Part shown: positions 34,662 to 44,101 of the stretch, piece by piece
Layout: each line of letters opens with the position of its first letter
Position numbering within the stretch: position 1 is the first letter of the stretch
Assembly: GCA_028278125.1 (NCBI GenBank)
Contig: JANQEY010000148.1
Coordinates: forward strand, 1-64,000
From: a bacterium
GTDB lineage: Bacteria; Electryoneota; Electryoneia; Electryoneales; Electryoneaceae
Reading direction: 5' to 3'
Length of the DNA: 64,000 nucleotides
The notes under the pieces: generated by a model
What the model saw: the letters and a program-made list of their open reading frames with translations, nothing else
Told to the model about the DNA's origin: nothing
Database searches by the model: none
Position numbers and translations under genes: made by a program

Positions 34662-37199
34662 TTATTCAACAGGATTCTCTTCAGAATCCTGGTCGTTCTC
34701 ATCATTTTCTGCTAATTCTTCGTCTTCACCCTCATCGAGGATGTCGCCCTTGTCGTTGTCGTCTTTCTCATCAACATTTTTAACAACATGAGCAATAGAA
34801 GAGATTTCATCACCTTCATCAAGCCTGATAAGTTTTACACCCTGAGTTGCACGGCCGATGATCCGGACATCTTTGATAGCCTGTCGAATCATCATACCAC
34901 GTTGTGTAATAATCATCAGGTCATCATCATCGAGAACCTCCATGATGGAAATCATGTTCCCGACTTTCGGCGAAGTTCTAAGTGTTATAACACCACCGGC
35001 ACCACGCTTGGTTAAACGGTAATCGCCGATTTCGCTCCGCTTTCCGAATCCTTTGTCAGTAGCGACCAGTAACGTGCCATTCCTGCGGACAACTACCATT
35101 CCAACTACACTTTGTCCCTTGGGCAGGTTTACTCCACGTACCCCTGCAGCCCCACGTCCCATCGGACGGACATCAGTCTCACGGAACCGGACAGCCTTAC
35201 CGCCACTTGTTCCGAGGATAACTTCACAGTTGCCATCAGTCAGGGAGGCACCAATCAGTTCATCCTCTTCACGAATGTTAATGGCGATAATACCGCCACG
35301 TCTTGGATTGGAGTAAGCGCTGAGATTGGTCTTTTTGACTGTCCCAAGTTTTGTGCAGAGAAGGATAAAGTGTTCGTCATCAAACTCTTTAACATTCACA
35401 AATGCCTTGATCTTCTCACCTGATATTTGCAGCAGGTTGATCAGGGCCTTACCCTTACTGACACGTCCCAGTTGAGGAATATCGTATACCTTCAGCCAGT
35501 GTAATCGTCCCTGGTCAGTGAAAAAGAGGACGTAATCATGGGTTGACGCTATAAACAGGTGTTCGATAAAATCTTCATCTTTTGTCGTCGCGCCGATTTT
35601 CCCATGACCACCGCGTCCCTGGCGCCGGTAGCTGGAGACAGGTTGACGTTTGATGTAACCTGTATGGCTGATCGTAACAACCATATCCTCTTCGGCGATC
35701 ATATCCTCGATTGTGAACTCTTCGTAGTGTTTTACAACTTCCGTACGACGTTCGTCACCATAACGGTCAACAATCTCGTCCATCTCTTCCTTGATGATCT
35801 CCATACGGACGGAACGGTCATCGAGGATATGCTGTAATTCTGTGATCAGCTCACGGATAGCTTTTAGTTCATCAATCAGTTTCTGCTGTTCCAGCCCGGT
35901 AAGCTTGGCAAGACGCATATCAAGGATTGCTTTTGCCTGGATATCCGACAACTCAAACTCATCCATTAAAGCGATTTTGGCGGTTTCAGGACCGCTGGAA
36001 CCACGGATGATCTCGATAACACGATCGATATTATCGACCGCTATCTTCAGTCCTTCGAGGATGTGCTCACGTTCTTTTGCCCTGCGAAGGTCGTAATTAG
36101 TACGGCGCAGTACTATCTCGTGACGGTGATCGACATACTTCTGGATGATGGTCTTGAGGTTCATCAGCTTCGGGATGCCGTTATCCAGGGCGATCATGTT
36201 GATCCCGAAGGTGGTCTGCAACTGGGTATGTTTATATAACTGGTTAAGAACTACTGTGCCGTAGGCATCTCTTTTCAGGTCGATTACCAGCCTTGTACCG
36301 TCACGGTCGGATTCGTCACGGATATCGCTGATACCTTCGATCTTCTTGTCATTAACCAGTTGGGCGATCTTTTCACTGAGGTGTGCTTTGTTGACCTGGT
36401 ATGGTGTTTCCGTGACGACAATCTTCTGCCGTTCACGTTTATCTTCTTCCACATGCGCTTTCGCGCGAATTACAGCACGTCCTCGTCCGGTCCTGTATGC
36501 TTCATGAACACCGGAGACACCATAGATAATTCCACCAGTCGGGAAATCCGGGGCCGTAACAAAGCGCATCAGGTCATCAACTTCGCAATCGGGATTGTCG
36601 ATAAGGTGCTTGGCGGCTTTTATCACTTCGTTAAGGTTATGTGGAGGTATGTTTGTAGCCATTCCAACAGCGATACCACCAACACCGTTAACCAGCAGGT
36701 TTGGCAAACGAGCGGGGAGGACGGACGGTTCCTTCATGGAATCGTCATAATTCGGGACAAAATCGACGGTTTCCTTCTCAATATCCTCGATCATCTCGTT
36801 GGATATTTTGCCGAGACGCGCTTCTGTGTACCTCATCGCCGCCGCGCCGTCACCGTCAATACTTCCGAAGTTACCCTGCCCGTCAATCAGTGGGTATCGC
36901 TGGCTGAAATCCTGCGCCATCCTGACAACAGCGTCATAAATCGCGGAGTCGCCGTGGGGATGATACTTACCCATAACGTCACCGACGATACGGGCGGATT
37001 TTTTATATGGTTTGTCGGATGTTACTCCAAGTTCGCGCATTCCGAACAAAATCCGGCGGTGAACCGGTTTAAGCCCGTCACGTACATCCGGTAAAGCACG
37101 GGCGACAATTACTGACATAGAATAATCGAGGTAAGAGCTCTGCATCTCCTCGGTAAGCGCGGTTTCTTTTATCCGTTCGCCTTGAGAATTGAGGTTCAT
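34662..37199 (-). CDS. gyrA: DNA gyrase subunit A
   Basis: An 845-residue type IIA topoisomerase subunit. The catalytic tyrosine is Tyr124 in AAMRYTEAR. The quinolone-resistance region reads [10 protein letters not shown], with Ser85 and Asp89 matching the wild-type sensitive residues. The six-bladed C-terminal wrapping domain begins near residue 510 and has a variant GyrA box, QGRGGHG, instead of QRRGGKG. An acidic tail of about 45 residues ([10 protein letters not shown] onwards) ends the protein. No gyrB or parE is in the window. It heads the long minus-strand run. gyrA is preferred over parC because a box, though altered, is present and the domain length fits. Confidence 0.93.
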   Translation of the reverse strand: MNLNSQGERIKETALTEEMQSSYLDYSMSVIVARALPDVRDGLKPVHRRILFGMRELGVTSDKPYKKSARIVGDVMGKYHPHGDSAIYDAVVRMAQDFSQRYPLIDGQGNFGSIDGDGAAAMRYTEARLGKISNEMIEDIEKETVDFVPNYDDSMKEPSVLPARLPNLLVNGVGGIAVGMATNIPPHNLNEVIKAAKHLIDNPDCEVDDLMRFVTAPDFPTGGIIYGVSGVHEAYRTGRGRAVIRAKAHVEEDKRERQKIVVTETPYQVNKAHLSEKIAQLVNDKKIEGISDIRDESDRDGTRLVIDLKRDAYGTVVLNQLYKHTQLQTTFGINMIALDNGIPKLMNLKTIIQKYVDHRHEIVLRRTNYDLRRAKEREHILEGLKIAVDNIDRVIEIIRGSSGPETAKIALMDEFELSDIQAKAILDMRLAKLTGLEQQKLIDELKAIRELITELQHILDDRSVRMEIIKEEMDEIVDRYGDERRTEVVKHYEEFTIEDMIAEEDMVVTISHTGYIKRQPVSSYRRQGRGGHGKIGATTKDEDFIEHLFIASTHDYVLFFTDQGRLHWLKVYDIPQLGRVSKGKALINLLQISGEKIKAFVNVKEFDDEHFILLCTKLGTVKKTNLSAYSNPRRGGIIAINIREEDELIGASLTDGNCEVILGTSGGKAVRFRETDVRPMGRGAAGVRGVNLPKGQSVVGMVVVRRNGTLLVATDKGFGKRSEIGDYRLTKRGAGGVITLRTSPKVGNMISIMEVLDDDDLMIITQRGMMIRQAIKDVRIIGRATQGVKLIRLDEGDEISSIAHVVKNVDEKDDNDKGDILDEGEDEELAENDENDQDSEENPVE

Positions 37200-37605
37200 A
37201 GATATAATATCTTGTTAAATGTTGTTAAAAATGTTATCAGGAATGATTCAATGAGCATATGTCCGGACTCTAATAATTATATCATTGGGCACCCGGAATG
37301 AATGATATTTCTCATTGATATTATCTGTGTAACTCCTGGTAAAGATGGTTTACTGAATCGCAATTTATCACTTTTTTTCACAAAATTCAAATGAAATCTC
37401 GTAACGAGCCCATTTGCTCCAGCCATATTTGATACTTTATGATAATTAATAAGTTCCAATTTGCCGAATGCGAAAAATAAGGAGATAGCGCTCAGTGCAA
37501 AAGATGGAGGGTTGATTATCAGTAATTTAAAATTGCGAATAAGTAAAAAGATGATATCTTGTTTCGACTATGTACCGATTTTGGAGAGTCCGATTTCCGG
37601 CAATT
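37200..37605. other. Non-coding region upstream of gyrA
   Basis: About 400 bases, AT-rich near gyrA. Direct repeats TTGTTAA-ATG-TTGTTAA lie at about 37211-37230. A 60-codon minus frame at 37277-37459 has no family match or good start. No terminator or RNA gene is evident. Confidence 0.45.
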
Positions 37606-37962
37606 TTACAGTTTCTTGATGGAAACTAGACGGTTGTCTGCCATGTAATTCATGAACGCTGTTTTTCCCTCTTCCTTGATTAATTTTATACCATCATTCC
37701 GACTGGTCTTTGAGATAAATTCTCCCAACCTGATTAACAGGGGATTGAATTTTTTGCAATCCGATACAGAATCAAACTCTGTACAGTCAGCACAACTCGA
37801 ATAATCGTGTTCGAGGTTGCAGGGAGTAATTTTACACCATGAGGGATTGTTTTCTTTACAACCCTTACATTTTCCTTTGAGATACCTGGGACAGGCCCCG
37901 CAATATAAACCACAATATGCGACCAGGTTTTCATCCCTTACAATGTCGATATTCTTGCTCAT
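37606..37962 (-). CDS. DUF3795-family cysteine-rich protein
   Basis: A 118-residue protein with at least nine cysteines in paired spacing: YCGLYCGACPRYLKG, CKGC, SWCKITPC and CADC...DC. This is the DUF3795 pattern, common in anaerobes and probably metal- or Fe-S-binding; the function is unknown. The ATG at 37962 (MSKNIDIVRDENL) is chosen over the longer frame from 38085, whose extra 41 residues are unrelated and run through a REP-like repeat. It is monocistronic. Confidence 0.85.
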   Translation of the reverse strand: MSKNIDIVRDENLVAYCGLYCGACPRYLKGKCKGCKENNPSWCKITPCNLEHDYSSCADCTEFDSVSDCKKFNPLLIRLGEFISKTSRNDGIKLIKEEGKTAFMNYMADNRLVSIKKL

Positions 37963-38017
37963 GATAATCCAAGAGTTATTTATTAGTGGAAGAAGATTTC
38001 TATGATATCTAAGTAGT

Positions 38018-38053
38018 GTCGTTGCGAGGAAGCGAAGCGACAAAGCAATCTCT
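38018..38053. repeat. REP-like interspersed palindrome
   Basis: The sequence GTTGCGAGGAAGCGAAGCGA followed by CAAAGCAATC matches a palindromic extragenic element found across many unrelated bacterial genomes, in which GCGAAGC forms the hairpin core. It lies between the DUF3795 gene and a T9SS cargo gene. Only one clear copy is in the window. Confidence 0.6.
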
Positions 38054-38140
38054 GTATAACATCTGTATTCATGATTTATATACACTTAAATGATTTTTAT
38101 TGATGCTCCGATCCGCCAAACGGCTGATTGGGTATCTTAA

Positions 38141-39931
38141 TCATTTCATCAGAACAACTTTATTTACCTGGTTAAACCTCCCCGGTACCGAAGCCTGAAT
38201 AAAATAAATTCCACTAGAAAGGTTGTTGGCATCGAAAATAAAATTATGATATCCACGGGTATAAAAATCATCAGCCAGTAGAGCCACATTCTGTCCCAGC
38301 AGGTTATATACTGAAAGGGTAAAGTCAGATGGTTCGGGTAATGCTATTCGAACTTCGGTAGTCGAATTAAAAGGATTCGGCCAGGTGGAATCAATGGAAT
38401 AATTCTTAGGAACGTTAAGGTCCAAATCCTCATTCACGTCGTTTATCGCAGATGTGGTAAAAGTCCACATCTCGTTTGCCCACCTGTAGTACCCGTCATT
38501 GTCAATTGCCTTGATAGTCCATCGATAGATGGATTCAGGATCAACCTGGATATCATAGGTGGTGTCCGATGCAACCGCTATCAAGTTGTCATATACATCG
38601 TTAGGATTATGAGCAAGGTATACCTCATAACGAACAGAATCCTGCAGACTGTCAGGATCTATTGATGCTTCCCAAATCAATGTAATATTAGCTGAATCTA
38701 TCGGTGTGAAATCTGGTGGTGATACCAGGTTAAATGGTAACGGGGCAAAAGGTGCATGAGATTCAATATATCCCATATCTGGCGCATTGCCGATATACTC
38801 ATCTTCAGAGAGGTTGATTAAAGTGTCTTCACCGGATACATAGAAGGCAATTCCTGCATCGATACAGGGCGAGTTTAGAGAAAGCGAATAATCTCCATTT
38901 TCTGGATCAGTGAACAGGGGATCATCTTCAATGTTTCCCACCAACCAGTGCAGGGAATCTTCTATGACATCAATGTTATTCAAGCCATTATAAATATTGG
39001 AGTATGTTATAAAATAGGAACAATTGCCATGGTGATGTTCAAAAATCTCAAATGGTGAATTAAAAGCAATTATGGAATTTAGGATGGTAAATGTACTGTT
39101 ATAACCAACGTGTACACCTCCGCCACTAAATTCATCATCAACTGAATTATCACATATTGTTACATTAATAAATGAGAAATTCCCTCTGTCAATACCTACG
39201 GGTCCTGCATCATTATAAATATCTGAATTTCCTGCTACTAAAGAATTTTTTAGTACGGCATTGTCAGTATGAGATAACCTTATTCCGCTATGGGAATTGG
39301 CACTATTACCACGTACTATTAAATTTTCTCCGTAAAAAAAGGGAGATTCATACACATATATCCCTCCGCCAAACAATGTACTATTGTTTTCTATCAGAGA
39401 ATTTCGAATCGAAAGCTGAGCCCCATCTTTTGCAGTGACACCACCTCCATACCCATGACCTTCCGTATTTCTGATAATAGTGTTATTAATTGTCAGTGAA
39501 AAATCCCCACTGCAAAAGACTCCTCCGTGAAAAGTTTCGTAATTATCTTGTACAACAAGGTATTCTAGTGTTGTAGTGGCATAACAATCAATGACATAAT
39601 GTTCGGTATTAAAATTTTGAATCGTAAATCCGACTAATCTTGAATCTGCATAGAACTCAAATGCACCGCCAATATCAGGTGCTCCCTCAATAATTGTTTC
39701 ATTTACATAGGTTGTATCCCAGGTTGTAAGAACCAGAGATGAAATTGTAAGATTTTCATTTTCAACCGTAATGCTTTCAAAATAGGTACCCGGCTGAACT
39801 AATACCGTATCTCCCTCGTCCGCTGCATCAACACCTTCCTGGATGGTCGGGAAATCATCCGGAATGTTTATAATTGCAGCATGAGTGACAAAGGCAAAGA
39901 CAAGGAGAATAAGGGAGAATATGGTTTTCAT
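38141..39931 (-). CDS. Secreted parallel beta-helix protein with T9SS sorting domain, copy A
   Basis: A 596-residue exported protein. Residues 1-18 are a signal peptide. Residues about 20-370 form a right-handed parallel beta-helix with PbH1 repeats (TIQEGVDAADEGDTVLVQPGTY, GGGVTAKDGAQLSIRNSLIENN, GGGIYVYESPFF). This fold is typical of surface pectate-lyase-like, adhesin or polysaccharide-binding proteins. Residues about 395-495 are a fibronectin-III-like domain (YEVYLAHNPNDVYDN). The last 85 residues are a T9SS sorting domain: WPNPFNSTTEVRIALP, VYNLLGQNVALL and SSGIYFI. No catalytic residues are identifiable. It is a tandem paralogue of 39983-41779, with very similar ends and a divergent helix. 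Confidence 0.87.
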   Translation of the reverse strand: MKTIFSLILLVFAFVTHAAIINIPDDFPTIQEGVDAADEGDTVLVQPGTYFESITVENENLTISSLVLTTWDTTYVNETIIEGAPDIGGAFEFYADSRLVGFTIQNFNTEHYVIDCYATTTLEYLVVQDNYETFHGGVFCSGDFSLTINNTIIRNTEGHGYGGGVTAKDGAQLSIRNSLIENNSTLFGGGIYVYESPFFYGENLIVRGNSANSHSGIRLSHTDNAVLKNSLVAGNSDIYNDAGPVGIDRGNFSFINVTICDNSVDDEFSGGGVHVGYNSTFTILNSIIAFNSPFEIFEHHHGNCSYFITYSNIYNGLNNIDVIEDSLHWLVGNIEDDPLFTDPENGDYSLSLNSPCIDAGIAFYVSGEDTLINLSEDEYIGNAPDMGYIESHAPFAPLPFNLVSPPDFTPIDSANITLIWEASIDPDSLQDSVRYEVYLAHNPNDVYDNLIAVASDTTYDIQVDPESIYRWTIKAIDNDGYYRWANEMWTFTTSAINDVNEDLDLNVPKNYSIDSTWPNPFNSTTEVRIALPEPSDFTLSVYNLLGQNVALLADDFYTRGYHNFIFDANNLSSGIYFIQASVPGRFNQVNKVVLMK

Positions 39932-39951
39932 AGCGTCCCCCGGATGTGTGG

Positions 39952-39974
39952 CCTGACTTGACTCGCAAGTCGGG
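39952..39974. other. Hairpin between the two beta-helix genes
   Basis: Arms CCTGACTTG (39952-39960) and CAAGTCGGG (39966-39974) pair over nine positions with one G-U wobble and a 5-base loop. It stands in the 51-base gap between the two paralogues. Read on the minus strand no U-tract follows, so it could be a weak terminator, a stabiliser for the upstream gene or a REP fragment. Confidence 0.45.
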
Positions 39975-39982
39975 TTTCTTCA

Positions 39983-41779
39983 TTATTTCATCAGAACAAT
40001 TTTATTCACCTGGTTAAACCTCCCGGGTACTGATGCATTTATAAAATAAATTCCACTTGTCAGGTTTTTGGCGTCAAATACAAAATTATGATATCCCGGG
40101 GTATAATTATCATCAGTCAGAACAGCTACATTTTGTCCCAGCAAGTTAAAAACAGAAAGTGTAAGGTTAGAATTTTCAGGTAATGCTATTCGAACTTCGG
40201 TAGTCGAATTAAAAGGATTCGGCCAGGCCGACTCAATGGAATAATTCTTAGGAACATTAAGGTCCAAATCCTCATATACGTCGTTTATAGCAGTAGTAGT
40301 AAATGTCCACAATTCATCTGCCCACCTGAAATAACCGTCATCATCAACCGCTTTAATTGTCCAGCGATAGATGGATTCAGGTTCAACCCGGATATCATGA
40401 GACGTGTCAGACGTAACTGCTATCAAATTATCATATACCTCGTTGGGATTATGCGCCAGGTAAACCTCATATCGGACAGAATCCTGTAGGCTGTCTGGAT
40501 CGATTGCCGTTTCCCAGATCAATGTAATATTGATTGAATCGATCGGTGTGAAATCTGGTGGTGATACCAGGTTAAATGGCAGTGGTGCAAGAGGAGCGTT
40601 TGATTCGTAATATCCCATGTCGGGAGCATTGCCGATATACCCATCTTCAGACAGGTTGATTAAGGTATCTTCACCCAATACATAAAAGGCTGTTCCTGCA
40701 TCGATGCAGGGCGAATTGAATAATAGAGAATAATCTCCATTTTCCGGTTCATTGAACAGTGGATCATCTTCGATGTTGCCTTCCAGCCAGTGCAAAGAAT
40801 CCTCATTGACAGCCATGTTTTCCGTGCCGTTATAGATATCCGAATACGCAATAAATATTGAATTTTGCTCATAATGCTCGAAAATCTCATATGGTATGTT
40901 GAAGGCAACAATGGAATTCAGGATTACAAGTGAACAGCCATTAGTAATATAAATTCCACCACCATTAGATTCATCTTCACTTATATTCGAACAAATCGTG
41001 ACATTTACAAGTTCAAGAGAACTTTCAGTAACCTTCAATCCACATCCGTATTCATAATCAATATTTCCTGAAATTATTGAGTTCCTTATGGTTGAATATG
41101 CCGCATCAGAAAAATTTATCCCACCGCCGATATGTGCGACATTATCTCGTATTATCAGATTCTCACCATGCAGAGAAGCATCGAAATAAACACAAATACC
41201 TCCCCCGGAGTATCCATCATTATTTTCAATTATAGAGTCTTGTATTATCAGGCTAGCTCCATCCAGCACTGAAATTCCGCCACCAAACGTTTCACCTTTT
41301 ATATTTCGAACAATTGAATTATTTATTGTTAAGGTATACTCACCATCGCAATATATACCTCCCCATGTGCCAAAGTTATCCTGATTATCCTGAATAATCA
41401 GGTATTCTAATGTTGCTGATGAATTACAATCTATTACAAAAGGTGCATTGTCATAATTTTGAATAGTTAAACCGACTAATCTAGTAAACGAGTCAAGTCT
41501 AAAAGCATAACCGAAATTATTATTATTTTCCTGGTCGATAATAGTTTGGTGAACATAGGTAGTGTCACCAGTTGTAAGTACTAATGAAGCAATAGTAAGG
41601 TTTTCAGTATCGACTGAAATACTTTCGGAATAAGTTCCAGGTTGAACTAAAACAGTATCACCAATTTCTGCGGCATTTACACCCTGTTGGATAGTATTGT
41701 AATCATCCGGGATGTTTATAATTGCAGCATGAGTGACAAAGGCAAAGACAAGGAGAATAAGGGAGAATATGGTTTTCAT
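39983..41779 (-). CDS. Secreted parallel beta-helix protein with T9SS sorting domain, copy B
   Basis: A 598-residue paralogue of the 38141-39931 product with the same layout. It has an identical 18-residue signal peptide, a PbH1 beta-helix (about 20-375; GGGISVLDGASLIIQDSIIENN, GGGICVYFDASLHGE), an Fn3-like domain (about 395-495) and a T9SS tail with WPNPFNSTTEVRIALP. The first 72 bases around the start (41712-41783) match copy A base for base (39864-39935), and the tail DNA is also close. The central beta-helix strands differ at most positions. That suggests selection or gene conversion at the export signals and diversification of the exposed surface. Confidence 0.87.
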   Translation of the reverse strand: MKTIFSLILLVFAFVTHAAIINIPDDYNTIQQGVNAAEIGDTVLVQPGTYSESISVDTENLTIASLVLTTGDTTYVHQTIIDQENNNNFGYAFRLDSFTRLVGLTIQNYDNAPFVIDCNSSATLEYLIIQDNQDNFGTWGGIYCDGEYTLTINNSIVRNIKGETFGGGISVLDGASLIIQDSIIENNDGYSGGGICVYFDASLHGENLIIRDNVAHIGGGINFSDAAYSTIRNSIISGNIDYEYGCGLKVTESSLELVNVTICSNISEDESNGGGIYITNGCSLVILNSIVAFNIPYEIFEHYEQNSIFIAYSDIYNGTENMAVNEDSLHWLEGNIEDDPLFNEPENGDYSLLFNSPCIDAGTAFYVLGEDTLINLSEDGYIGNAPDMGYYESNAPLAPLPFNLVSPPDFTPIDSINITLIWETAIDPDSLQDSVRYEVYLAHNPNEVYDNLIAVTSDTSHDIRVEPESIYRWTIKAVDDDGYFRWADELWTFTTTAINDVYEDLDLNVPKNYSIESAWPNPFNSTTEVRIALPENSNLTLSVFNLLGQNVAVLTDDNYTPGYHNFVFDAKNLTSGIYFINASVPGRFNQVNKIVLMK

Positions 41780-41963
41780 AGCGCCCCCGATTTTTGTGGT
41801 GATTATTAAAATAACTGTAATAGTTTATGGAGTCAATGCGAGGAAAAGATTTGTTGAAAAAAGCAAGATGTGAAACCAATAATCTGTAAATAAGGATTTA
41901 CGATATCGTCAGGCAGATAAGTGATTCTACCATTAATAATAATTTACTTCTCACCAACGTTTT

Positions 41964-42707
41964 CTATATCTCAAACGGAACAATCTTTTTCATTGTTACA
42001 CCGTTTTTTGCTACCCTGGCCTGGACAGGAATTATTTCTACACCAATATCGATAGCTTCTTTTAAAGTATCAGCATAAACGGTATCATAGCTGACGGCTG
42101 GCGCGAATGTTTCACCATCCGAGCGTTGGATCACGTATAACATAACCGCCCGTTCACCGGCTTTAACACGATCAGATAATTCCCGCAGATGTTTAGCGCC
42201 ACGATCCGTAACAGCATCAGGAAAACAGGCGATATTTCCATGATTGAGAGTTTCTTTAGATGCCGGATCTTCCATAACCAGGGTAACATTTTTAACCTCA
42301 ACCCAGCAGGGAGGAAGGTTGTCTGATTCCAAAAACAAGTCTAGCCTTGTTCCTTTATTGAGTTTTACTTCACTGCGGACACTCGAATATTTTTCCAGCC
42401 CGGGAATTTTACCTGCTTTTATAGACTCGTATGCTACCTTGTTGGGGATCATCGTATTTACACCTACCCATAGCTTCCTTCCATCAGGTCTGCGGATTTG
42501 TACCTGTTCGAGTGTATAGAGTAGTTTCCTGTTTGGATTGTGCGGTCCGCTGATCCTGATCCTGTTCCCGGTTTCGGTTAGTCCCGCCATTGAGCCGGAA
42601 TTGGGACAGTGGACAGTCATAGGTTTTCCGTCCAGGTATATATCCGCCAAGAACCTTTTATACCGTTTGACAAGCTTTCCTTCAAGCAGGGGAGAAGTGT
42701 ATTTCAT
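41964..42707 (-). CDS. sfsA: SfsA (sugar fermentation stimulation protein homologue)
   Basis: A 247-residue cytoplasmic protein of the SfsA family. The family has a nuclease-like fold with DNA-binding reported in E. coli; its role is poorly defined. Diagnostic motifs are LVKRYKRFLADIYLDG, VHCPNSGSMAGL, WVEVKNVTLV and CFPDAVTDRGAKHLREL; the Asp, Glu and Lys among them resemble a PD-(D/E)xK site. It is divergently oriented from selD across about 230 bases. It is a single-gene unit as far as visible. Confidence 0.94.
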   Translation of the reverse strand: MKYTSPLLEGKLVKRYKRFLADIYLDGKPMTVHCPNSGSMAGLTETGNRIRISGPHNPNRKLLYTLEQVQIRRPDGRKLWVGVNTMIPNKVAYESIKAGKIPGLEKYSSVRSEVKLNKGTRLDLFLESDNLPPCWVEVKNVTLVMEDPASKETLNHGNIACFPDAVTDRGAKHLRELSDRVKAGERAVMLYVIQRSDGETFAPAVSYDTVYADTLKEAIDIGVEIIPVQARVAKNGVTMKKIVPFEI

Positions 42708-42934
42708 ATCTTTTCATTCCCGTAACAGTTATATGTCGAAATTAAACATAACAAGGAAAATTGGGATATTGAGTATCCGGCAATGAAAAGTTCTTAAAAA
42801 CTCTCGAGACTTACTCTTGTATTATTCTTATCAGTTATTACCTTTTTAGTTTCGACGGAACTTGTATCGTATATTCAGCCTTATAATCTTCTCAGCAGTC
42901 AATCTGCCGGGTGTTTTGAATACAAGGGAACTTG

Positions 42935-44005
42935 ATGACAAAGAACGGTGCAAAAAAAGCGTTCAGGCTGACAGGATTCAGCAGTTGTGTAGGTTGAGCG
43001 TCCAAGCTTGATCCGGCGGTGCTGGATCGGATTTTACCCGGATTACCTGAACAGGCTGATCCGAATCTTCTTGTCGGGATGTCAACTTTAGACGATGCGG
43101 GTGTCTATAAAATCAATGATGATCTGGCTTTAGTGCAAACTGTTGACTTTTTTACACCGATTGTTGATGATCCCTACGATTACGGCCGGATTTCGGCAGC
43201 GAATAGCCTGTCCGATGTTTACGCAATGGGTGGAAAACCTGTCACAGCTATGAACATCGTGGCATTCCCTGCCGGTGAGATACCCGAGGATACTCTGCTC
43301 AAAATCCTCCAGGGTGCAGATGAGGTGTGCAAAAAAGCCGAGATTGTTACCGTTGGCGGTCATTCGGTCAGCGACAAGGAATTAAAATTCGGGCTTTCTG
43401 TAAGTGGGACTATTCATCCGGATAGGATCCTGACAAATGCCGGTGGAAAAGCCGGTGACGCTCTCCTTTTGACTAAACCGCTCGGCTCCGGTTTGATTGC
43501 CAATGCCATGATGAACGACTCCGCGAAAGATGAGGATGTCCAGGCATCTACCGATGTGATGGTCAGGCTTAATAAAGTCGCTTCAGAAGCAGCGCTTGAA
43601 TTTGGTGCACACTCTGTAACCGACGTTTCCGGGTTTGGTTTACTGGGTCACGCAAAAGAGATGGCTTCTGCCTCAGGCCTGGAAATTACACTGTTTGCTG
43701 ACAAAATGCCTGTGATACAGGGTGCATTGGAAGTAGCAACCTCCGGAAGTTTTTACAGTGGTGGTGAACGTCGTAATCGCAAGTATGTTGATTCGCTTCT
43801 CTGCGTAAATGGAAACGTCAGCGAAGCGCTTCAGCGAATTGTTGCTGATCCGCAAACTTCAGGCGGGCTGCTTGTTGCGCTTGACCGGGGAAAAGTAGAT
43901 TCATATATCGAATACATGAAAAAACATGGTGAAGAAGCCTGGTTGATCGGGGGATTGTCTGATGGTGAACCGGGACGGTTACATCTTGTAGTTTCAAGCT
44001 CCTGA
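42935..44005 (+). CDS. selD: Selenide, water dikinase SelD, a selenoprotein with in-frame UGA
   Basis: Makes selenophosphate from selenide and ATP, the selenium donor for selenocysteine and selenouridine. An ATG at 42935 (AAGGG 8 bases upstream) opens a frame continuous with the body of SelD except for one TGA at 42995-42997. Reading that as selenocysteine gives TGFSSCVGUASKLDPAVL. It places Sec21 where other SelD proteins carry the catalytic Cys/Sec, with the essential Lys24 three residues later. The protein is then 356 residues, a normal length. Downstream motifs DDAGVYKIND, VGGHSVSDKELKFG and DPQTSGGLL are canonical. A bacterial SECIS-like hairpin follows the UGA. A caller that stops at UGA would start at GTG 43019 and lose the active site. 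Confidence 0.95.
42995..43028 (+). promoter_or_regulatory. UGA-Sec codon and bacterial SECIS hairpin in selD
   Basis: TGA is at 42995-42997. After 12 bases, arms 43010-43017 (GATCCGGC) and 43021-43028 (GCTGGATC) pair over 8 bp, including one G-U. They enclose the triloop GGT at 43018-43020. The loop is 21 bases from the UGA with G in the first two positions, as bacterial SECIS models require for SelB binding. Confidence 0.85.
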
Positions 44006-44101
44006 AATTCGAGCCGGTACAAGAATCAGCCATGTATGTTAAAATAGTTTCAATATTCCAGGGGGGGATATCCCTGCCTTCATCTCAACATGGAAGTCAA
44101 G

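Noticed and set aside
36360..37094. 244-codon plus-strand frame opposite gyrA
   Set aside because: It is antisense to a certain gyrA. The product has no motif and there is no ribosome-binding site. It is a codon-bias shadow.
37277..37459. 60-codon minus frame upstream of gyrA
   Set aside because: No family resemblance and no start signal; it lies in the probable gyrA promoter region.
42722..42732. PerR-type box between sfsA and selD (GTAACAGTTAT)
   Set aside because: It shares 11 bases with the perR box, but the flanks do not continue the palindrome and no promoter elements are seen. Probably chance in AT-rich DNA.
43019..44005. SelD starting at GTG 43019 (328 residues)
   Set aside because: This start discards the catalytic Sec/Cys and Lys. 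The in-frame ATG at 42935 with a ribosome-binding site, plus UGA and SECIS, explains the gene better.
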